Assembly: GCF_002224125.1 (NCBI RefSeq)
Contig: NZ_NCSM01000018.1
Span: 62,001-126,000 of the forward strand
Direction: 5' to 3'
From: Streptomyces sp. NBS 14/10
Lineage (GTDB): Bacteria; Actinomycetota; Actinomycetes; Streptomycetales; Streptomycetaceae
Length of the DNA: 64,000 bases
How positions within the stretch are numbered: position 1 is the first letter of the stretch; every line of letters begins with the position of its first letter. The translations under genes and the position numbers were made by a program. The notes beneath the pieces were generated by a model that saw only the letters and a program-made list of their open reading frames with translations, had not been told where the DNA came from and made no database searches. Shown here one piece after another: positions 59,155 to 64,000 of this stretch.

Positions 59155-59859
59155 ATGGGTGGAACCGACAACGAGGCTGCCGAGGAAGCCGCCGAGGAAT
59201 TCCGCACACTGCTGCGCGGACTGCGCGTACGCGACGGCGGCGAACTGCCTGCCTTCGACCCGGCGACGGCGCCCGAAGAACCGCTTCCGCTCTTCCGGCG
59301 CTGGCTGCGCGAGGCCGCCGAGGCGGGCGTACCGGGCCCGCACACCATGACGCTGGCCACCGCCGACGCGGACGGCCGCCCGTCCCTGCGTACGGTGATG
59401 CTGCACGACGCCGACGACCGCGGCTGGCACTTCGGCACGCACCGCACCAGCCGCAAGGGCCGCGAGCTGGCCGCCCACCCGTACGCGGCGTTGGGGTTCC
59501 ACTGGACCGCGCCGGGCCGGCAGGTGCGCATCGGCGGGCGGGTCACGGCGGCCGACCCCGCGGAGAGCGCGGCGGATCTGCGCGGGCGCTCACCGGCGGC
59601 GCTGACGGCCGCGCTGGCCGGGGCCGGGCGGCAGAGCGAGGTCCTGGGTTCGTACGAGGAGCTGGAGCGGGCCTTCGAGGCGGCGCGGGACCGGGTCGAG
59701 CGGGAGCCGGACGCGACGGCGCCGAGCTGGACGCTGTATGTCCTGGTCGCGGACGAGGTGGAGTTCTACCAGGAGGAGGAGCACCGCCGGCACGTACGGC
59801 TGCGCTACCGCCGCGCAGCCGAAAGCGGTGATTGGCGGCGTGAGCTGCTGTGGCCGTGA
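59155..59859 (+). CDS. Pyridoxamine 5'-phosphate oxidase family flavoprotein
   Basis: The 234-aa split-barrel protein has PLPLFRRWLREAAEAGVPGPHTMTLATADADGRPSLRTVMLHDADDRGWHFGTHRTSRKG, the FMN-binding start of PdxH/PhzG enzymes, GRQVRIGGRV and a C-terminal WTLYVLVADEVEFYQ segment. It probably oxidises or reduces a small substrate with FMN; whether this is true PdxH or a PhzG-like relative is unclear. ATG 59155 has AGGAGG upstream. No regulon operator is seen. Confidence 0.86.
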   Translation: MGGTDNEAAEEAAEEFRTLLRGLRVRDGGELPAFDPATAPEEPLPLFRRWLREAAEAGVPGPHTMTLATADADGRPSLRTVMLHDADDRGWHFGTHRTSRKGRELAAHPYAALGFHWTAPGRQVRIGGRVTAADPAESAADLRGRSPAALTAALAGAGRQSEVLGSYEELERAFEAARDRVEREPDATAPSWTLYVLVADEVEFYQEEEHRRHVRLRYRRAAESGDWRRELLWP

Positions 59860-59881
59860 GGGGCGGGCTGCTCAGGGCCGC

Positions 59882-60346
59882 TCATCGCCGCTGTCCGGTG
59901 CCCTCGACGGGGCGAAAAACAGGGAACGCCGGGGCGTCCCCGTCCGGGGCGCGAAAGTCGACGCACAGGTCCATGCCCACCCGCAGATCCGGACCGGCGC
60001 ACCCGACCAGCTCGGTCATCATCCGTGGGCCCTCGGCGAGTTCGACGACGGCGGCGGTATAGGGGACACGGGCGCCGAACGGCGGCAGGTCGTTGCGGTG
60101 CACCACGGACCAGGTGTAGAGGGTCGCGCGGCCGCTCGCCCGCTCCCAGATCACGTTCTCGCTCCAGCACCGGGGGCAGAACTCACGGGGGTAGTGGTGG
60201 GCTCGGCCGCAGTCGTCGCAGCGGCGGATCAGCAGCTGCCCCTGCGCGGCGGCGTCCCAGTAGGGGCGGGTGAAGTCGTCGATCTCCGGCAGGTCGAAGC
60301 GGGGTGCGCCCGCGGGGGGCCCGGGAGGCACGGGGGGCGCGCTCAC
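59882..60346 (-). CDS. DUF35 zinc-ribbon/OB-fold protein
   Basis: The 154-aa protein has a zinc ribbon CDDC ... CPRC (near residues 37-54) and an OB-fold (GRATLYTWSVVHRNDLPPFGARVPYTAAVVELAEGPRMMTELVG). As a DUF35 protein it should partner a thiolase-fold enzyme; the Cys-less thiolase at 57769, under the same type of operator, is the obvious candidate. GTG 60346 overlaps the stop of the DoxX-like gene by four bases (GTGA), so the two are coupled. Confidence 0.86.
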   Translation of the reverse strand: MSAPPVPPGPPAGAPRFDLPEIDDFTRPYWDAAAQGQLLIRRCDDCGRAHHYPREFCPRCWSENVIWERASGRATLYTWSVVHRNDLPPFGARVPYTAAVVELAEGPRMMTELVGCAGPDLRVGMDLCVDFRAPDGDAPAFPVFRPVEGTGQRR

Positions 60347-60795
60347 AGGAACAGCCCCCATGCCTCGTCCAGCGCCCAGGTCTGCCAGCTCATGCCGAGG
60401 AGGGCGACCAGGGAGATGAGCACCATCATGGAGTTCTGCCCCTGCTCGGCCCAGTCGTGGATCATCAGCACGAAGTAGAGCAGGTTCAGCAGCGCGCCGC
60501 CGATCAGGGCGATCGGGGTGAGGAAGCCCAGGACCAGGCCGAGGCCGATGGCCAGCTCGGCGTAGAGGACGACATACGCCATCAGCTTGGGGCGGGACCC
60601 GACGACGGCGCCGAATCCGCCGCGTACGAACGCCCAGCGGTGCTTGGCGGCGACGCCGGCCGCCCAGGTGATGCCGGTGTTCCGTTCCAGCCAAGCCTTC
60701 TTGTCCTTGTGCCGCCAGCTCTCCAGCCACCACAGGCCGAGCCCGATGCGGAGCACGGCGAACCATTCGGCCCCGCTGAGCCAGATCGTACGCAT
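60343..60795 (-). CDS. DoxX-like membrane protein
   Basis: The 150-aa protein has four predicted helices (WFAVLRIGLGLWWLESW, LMAYVVLYAELAIGLGLVLGF, LIGGALLNLLYFVLM, MMVLISLVALLG). It resembles DoxX/DoxD-type quinone-associated membrane proteins. The link with a DUF35 protein in one operon suggests a membrane-linked redox step of the same pathway, but this is inference. ATG 60795 follows GGGGGAGG. Operator site 10 lies 45 bp upstream. Confidence 0.8.
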   Translation of the reverse strand: MRTIWLSGAEWFAVLRIGLGLWWLESWRHKDKKAWLERNTGITWAAGVAAKHRWAFVRGGFGAVVGSRPKLMAYVVLYAELAIGLGLVLGFLTPIALIGGALLNLLYFVLMIHDWAEQGQNSMMVLISLVALLGMSWQTWALDEAWGLFL

Positions 60796-60840
60796 CCCTC
60801 CCCCTCTCCGTCCGCCCCACCGGGCGCCGACCGACGCAAT

Positions 60841-60855
60841 CTGACGGTACGTCAG
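60841..60855. promoter_or_regulatory. CTGAC-N5-GTCAG operator, site 10
   Basis: CTGACGGTACGTCAG is an exact palindromic match. It is 45 bp upstream of the minus-strand DoxX/DUF35 operon and 117 bp upstream of the divergent monooxygenase. Confidence 0.76.
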
Positions 60856-60959
60856 TTCAGCGGACGTGGGCACGGGCGCGCAAGGGGTCGCGCGGCGGCC
60901 TGTGATCGATCCGCAATCGATTCGGAATATATTTGTCGGAAACCTGTCAAATATCTGGC

Positions 60960-60972
60960 TACGCTCACGCCC
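60960..60972 (+). promoter_or_regulatory. Leaderless -10 box of monooxygenase gene
   Basis: TACGCT (60960-60965) ends seven bases before ATG 60973, and no Shine-Dalgarno sequence is present. An AT-rich stretch precedes it. Confidence 0.6.
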
Positions 60973-62127
60973 ATGGCCGACACCTTCCCCGAGCACTCCT
61001 CACCCGTGTACGTGATCGGCGCCGGCCCGGGCGGGCTCGCCACGGCGGCGGCCCTGCGCGAACGCGGCATCCGCGCGGTGGTCCTGGAGAAGTCGGAGGC
61101 GGTCGCCGCCTCCTGGCGCGCCCATTACGACCGGCTGCATCTGCACACCACGCGCCGCCTGTCCACCCTCCCCGGGCTCGCGATCCCCCGCGCGTACGGG
61201 CGGTGGGTCGCCCGCGACGACGTGGTGCGCTATCTGGAGCAGTACGTCGAGCACCACCGGCTGGAGATCGTCACCGGGGTGGAGGTCTCACGGATCGACC
61301 GGGCCCCGGACGACGAGGGCTGGGTGCTGCGGGCCACGGGCGGGCGGGCGCCCTCCTCGCCCGTCGTGGTCGTGGCCACCGGTTACAACCACACCCCGCG
61401 CGTGCCCGACTGGCCGGGCCGGAAGACCTATACCGGCGAGCTGCTGCACGCGAGCCGCTACCGCAACGCCCGCCCCTACGAGGGCCGGGACGTCCTGGTC
61501 GTCGGCATCGGCAACACGGGCGCCGAGATCGCGGTCGACCTCGTCGAGGGCGGAGCGGCCCGGGTGCGGCTCGCGGTGCGCACCGTGCCGCACATCCTGC
61601 GCCGCTCCACGGCGGGCTGGCCCGCACAGGCCACCGGCATCATGGTGCGGCGGCTGCCCACCACGCTGGTGGACCGGGCGGCGCGGGTGTTGAACCGGCT
61701 CACCATGCCTGACCTCGCCGAGCACGGACTGCCCTCGCCCGAGACCGGCCTGTACACCCGGGTGCGCCAAGGCGCGATCCCGGTGCAGGACGTCGGCCTC
61801 ATCGACGCGGTCCAGGCCGGGAAGGTGGAGGTGGTGGCGGCGGTCGAGTCCTTCGAGGAGGACAAGGTGGCGCTGGCCGACGGCTCCCGCATAAGCCCCG
61901 ACACCGTGGTCGCGGCGACCGGCTACCGGCGCGGCCTGGACGACCTCGTCGGCCACCTGAACGTGCTCGACGCGCGCGGCAAGCCGCTGACCCACGGCCC
62001 ACGCACCGCCCCCTCGGCTCCGGGCCTGCACTTCACGGGCTATACGAACCCGATCAGCGGCATGCTCCGCGAGCTCGCCATCGACGCGCGCAAAATCGCC
62101 AGGGCCATCGACCGCACATCGGCGTGA
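60973..62127 (+). CDS. Flavin-containing monooxygenase (FMO/BVMO-like)
   Basis: The 384-aa protein has two dinucleotide-binding motifs: GAGPGG at 16-21 for FAD and GIGNTG at 178-183 for NADPH. Between them lie the SWRAHYDRLHLHT segment and HASRYRNARPYEGRDVLVVG, the FMO-type linker, and VVAATGYRRG near 315. It resembles YUCCA-type and small Baeyer-Villiger-like monooxygenases that oxygenate lipophilic substrates. The leaderless start and the operator 117 bp upstream, shared with the divergent DoxX operon, suggest pathway membership. Confidence 0.88.
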   Translation: MADTFPEHSSPVYVIGAGPGGLATAAALRERGIRAVVLEKSEAVAASWRAHYDRLHLHTTRRLSTLPGLAIPRAYGRWVARDDVVRYLEQYVEHHRLEIVTGVEVSRIDRAPDDEGWVLRATGGRAPSSPVVVVATGYNHTPRVPDWPGRKTYTGELLHASRYRNARPYEGRDVLVVGIGNTGAEIAVDLVEGGAARVRLAVRTVPHILRRSTAGWPAQATGIMVRRLPTTLVDRAARVLNRLTMPDLAEHGLPSPETGLYTRVRQGAIPVQDVGLIDAVQAGKVEVVAAVESFEEDKVALADGSRISPDTVVAATGYRRGLDDLVGHLNVLDARGKPLTHGPRTAPSAPGLHFTGYTNPISGMLRELAIDARKIARAIDRTSA

Positions 62128-62250
62128 TATCGCCGCTCCCGCCCGGCGTGACCCCTGGATCCGCCGGGCACCATCACCTCACCGCCCTTAGGGCCTGTCG
62201 CCACAGGGGGCGCCCTCGTCACCCTGCGTTTCGTCCACGCACCCCCATTC

Positions 62251-62265
62251 CTGACATGGCGTCAG
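62251..62265. promoter_or_regulatory. CTGAC-N5-GTCAG operator, site 11
   Basis: CTGACATGGCGTCAG is an exact match, the distal of two operators ahead of the acyl-CoA synthetase gene (centre-to-centre 41 bp from site 12). Confidence 0.75.
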
Positions 62266-62291
62266 TTCCGTTAATCTGACTCCTGAGTAAT

Positions 62292-62306
62292 CTGACTGGA
62301 CGTCAG
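62292..62306. promoter_or_regulatory. CTGAC-N5-GTCAG operator, site 12
   Basis: CTGACTGGACGTCAG is an exact match, 41 bp upstream of ATG 62348. Two operators about four helical turns apart suggest cooperative or looped binding at this promoter. Confidence 0.76.
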
Positions 62307-62347
62307 CTATCTGGCTTGTCGCCAACGAGCAGGAGTGGCGGATACCG

Positions 62348-64000
62348 ATGCTTGGATCGACTCACGGCACCCTCACCACCAACTCCCGTCACGCCCGCGT
62401 CGCCGCCTGCGGCCGGCCTCCCGGCCCCGCCGTCCATGTCCACGGCAGATCCGCGGCCGGCGAGGACGTGGACGTCAGCGGCCGCCCGCTGCACTCCGCC
62501 GTCCCCGATCTGGACCGGTTCTTCCGCCCCGAGTCGGTGGCCGTCATCGGCGCCTCCGACGCCGAGGGCCGCCCCAACACCGGCATCACCCGGCAGCTGA
62601 TCGCCTGGGCCGAGCGCGTCGGCGCGCGCCTGCACCCCGTACACCCCTCCCGCTCCGCCGTCTTCGGCCTCCCCTGCGTCCCGTCCGTGGCCGATCTGCC
62701 CGAACCGGTCGACCTCGCCGTCCTCCTCGTCCGTGACCCCCTCCCGCTCGTCGATGAACTCGCCGCCGCCAAGGTCAAGTTCGCCGTCGCCTTCGCCTCC
62801 GGCTTCGCCGAGACCGGCGCCGAGGGCGCCGCCGCCCAGGCCCGGCTGTCCGCCGCCGTACGGCGCGGCGGACTGCGCCTCCTGGGCCCCAACACCAACC
62901 TCAACGCCTTCGAGGAGTTCCGCGAGGACCTGGACGGGCCGGCGATCGCCCTCATCACCCAGTCCGGCCACCAGGGCCGCCCCGTCTTCACCCTCCAGGA
63001 GCTGGGCATCCGGCTCAGCCACTGGGCCCCCACCGGCAACGAGGCCGACCTGGAGACCGCCGACTTCATCTCCTACTTCGCCTCCCGGCCCGAGGTCGGC
63101 GCCATCGCGATGTATGCGGAAGGGCTCAAGGACGGGCGCAGCTTCCTGCTGGCCGCCGACCGCGCCGCCCGCGCCAAGGTGCCCGTCGTGGCCGTCAAGG
63201 TCGGCCGCACCGAGACCGGGGCCCGCACGGCCGCCTCCCACACCGGCAAGCTGACCGGCTCGGACGCGGTCGTGGACGCGGCCATGCGGCAGTTCGGCGT
63301 GATCCGGGTCGACGGCCTCGACGAGCTGCAGGACACGGCCGCGCTGCTCGCCCGCGCCCGGCCCCCGCGCGCCGAGGGCGTCGTGGTCTATTCGATCTCC
63401 GGGGGCACCGGCGCCCACTTCTCCGACCTCGCGACGGCCGCCGGGCTCCCGCTGCCCGCACTCGGCACCGAGAAACAGGCCGAGCTCCACCAGTGGATAC
63501 CCGACGACCTCAGCGTCGCCAACCCGGTCGACAACGGCGGCCACCCCGTCGGCGACTGGCGCGGCCGGAAGATCATCGACGCCATCCTCGCCGACCCGTC
63601 CGTCGGCGTGCTGATCTGCCCGATCACCGGGCCTTTCCCACCGATGAGCGACAAGCTGGCGCAGGACCTGGTCGACGCGGCGGAAGAGACGGACAAGCTG
63701 GTGTGCGTGGTGTGGGGCTCGCCGGTCGGCACCGAGGCCGCCTACCGCACCACCCTGCTCGGCTCCTCGCGCGTCGCCACCTTCCGGACCTTCGCCAACT
63801 GCATCACCGCCGTCCGCGCCTATCTGGAGCACCACCGCTTCACGGCCGGCTACCGCTCCCCCTTCGACGACGCCCCGCGCACCCCCTCCCCCTCGGCCCG
63901 CAAGGCCCAGGCGCTGCTGCGCCCGGGAGAGCAGCTGAGCGAGCACGCCGCGAAGCAGCTGCTGCGGGCGTACGGCATCCGGGTGCCGCGCGAGCAGTTG
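62348..64000 (+). CDS. Acyl-CoA synthetase, NDP-forming (acetate-CoA ligase ADP-forming type), 3' end outside window
   Basis: The gene runs off the right edge; 551 codons are visible. After about 50 poorly conserved residues comes the CoA-binding domain (LDRFFRPESVAVIGASDAEGRPN), a succinyl-CoA-ligase-like domain (LRLLGPNTNLNAFEE, IALITQSGHQGRPVFTLQELG) with a catalytic-His-like SHTGKLTG near residue 298, then VVVYSISGGTGAHFSDLA, and the start of an ATP-grasp part (LSEHAAKQLLRAYGIRVPRE). It converts an acid, CoA and NTP to an acyl-CoA, or the reverse. ATG 62348 is chosen with GGAG 12 bases upstream. Double operators precede it. Confidence 0.85.
   Translation, partial: MLGSTHGTLTTNSRHARVAACGRPPGPAVHVHGRSAAGEDVDVSGRPLHSAVPDLDRFFRPESVAVIGASDAEGRPNTGITRQLIAWAERVGARLHPVHPSRSAVFGLPCVPSVADLPEPVDLAVLLVRDPLPLVDELAAAKVKFAVAFASGFAETGAEGAAAQARLSAAVRRGGLRLLGPNTNLNAFEEFREDLDGPAIALITQSGHQGRPVFTLQELGIRLSHWAPTGNEADLETADFISYFASRPEVGAIAMYAEGLKDGRSFLLAADRAARAKVPVVAVKVGRTETGARTAASHTGKLTGSDAVVDAAMRQFGVIRVDGLDELQDTAALLARARPPRAEGVVVYSISGGTGAHFSDLATAAGLPLPALGTEKQAELHQWIPDDLSVANPVDNGGHPVGDWRGRKIIDAILADPSVGVLICPITGPFPPMSDKLAQDLVDAAEETDKLVCVVWGSPVGTEAAYRTTLLGSSRVATFRTFANCITAVRAYLEHHRFTAGYRSPFDDAPRTPSPSARKAQALLRPGEQLSEHAAKQLLRAYGIRVPREQL

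Overview
The window is high-GC actinobacterial chromosome, almost certainly Streptomyces. It carries FbiC for coenzyme F420, two XRE-DUF5753/DUF397 pairs, AfsR-type STAND regulators, a GPP34 protein, a virginiamycin B lyase-like protein and a sortase LAxTG remnant. Codons are strongly GC3-biased, and many start codons sit 6-7 nt after a TANNNT box with no Shine-Dalgarno sequence. No rRNA, tRNA, CRISPR array or biosynthetic core gene was seen.

Layout. 1-5.6 kb: D-Ala-D-Ala carboxypeptidase (cut by the left edge), GPP34 protein, an XRE/DUF397 pair and a Dabb-like protein. 5.7-21.2 kb: housekeeping and stress genes: aminotransferase, SDR, sodium:solute symporter, DUF1772 and SnoaL proteins, ADP-ribosylglycohydrolase, imine reductase, an acidic protein, an HTH-ClpN regulator with its own palindromic promoter, Vgb, zinc ribbon/glutamine amidotransferase, FbiC and a Tat-exported PHP phosphoesterase. 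21.3-29.4 kb: minus-strand catabolic genes (three SDR/LLM/amidohydrolase operons). 29.5-36.4 kb: two tandem STAND regulators (one with a SARP domain, one without), followed by a repeat peptide with EGHxP motifs and a secreted peptide with HFP motifs. 36.5-40.6 kb: LLM enzyme, TetR plus FAD monooxygenase behind a nested palindrome, and an alpha/beta hydrolase. 40.6-44.7 kb: accessory island with four overlapping tiny genes divergent from an XRE/DUF397 pair, an IS5-type transposase remnant and an inverted repeat. 45-49.2 kb: acyl-CoA ligase divergent from a thiolase/DUF35/enoyl-CoA hydratase operon. 49.2-54.5 kb: two secreted paralogues, a Ser/Thr kinase with a PQQ propeller and a VOC protein. 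54.8-64 kb: TetR, Ddn-like and acyl-CoA dehydrogenase genes, a second thiolase, DUF35/DoxX, a flavin monooxygenase and an NDP-forming acyl-CoA synthetase (cut by the right edge).

How the genes work together. The strongest unifying signal is a 15-bp palindrome, CTGAC-N5-GTCAG. I found it 12 times (8 exact, 4 with one mismatch), always just upstream of, or overlapping the start of, a gene. It heads nearly all of the CoA-ester catabolism genes scattered over about 57 kb: ligases, acyl-CoA dehydrogenase, thiolases, DUF35, hydratase, SDRs, LLM flavoenzymes and amidohydrolases. One copy overlaps the -10 box and start codon of the TetR gene at 54857, which makes that protein the best candidate repressor. 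The gene set resembles the side-chain and ring-degradation part of actinobacterial steroid or terpenoid-acid catabolism; the substrate is unknown. A second notable system is the tandem STAND/SARP regulators with adjacent repeat and secreted peptides, which could form a peptide-sensing circuit.
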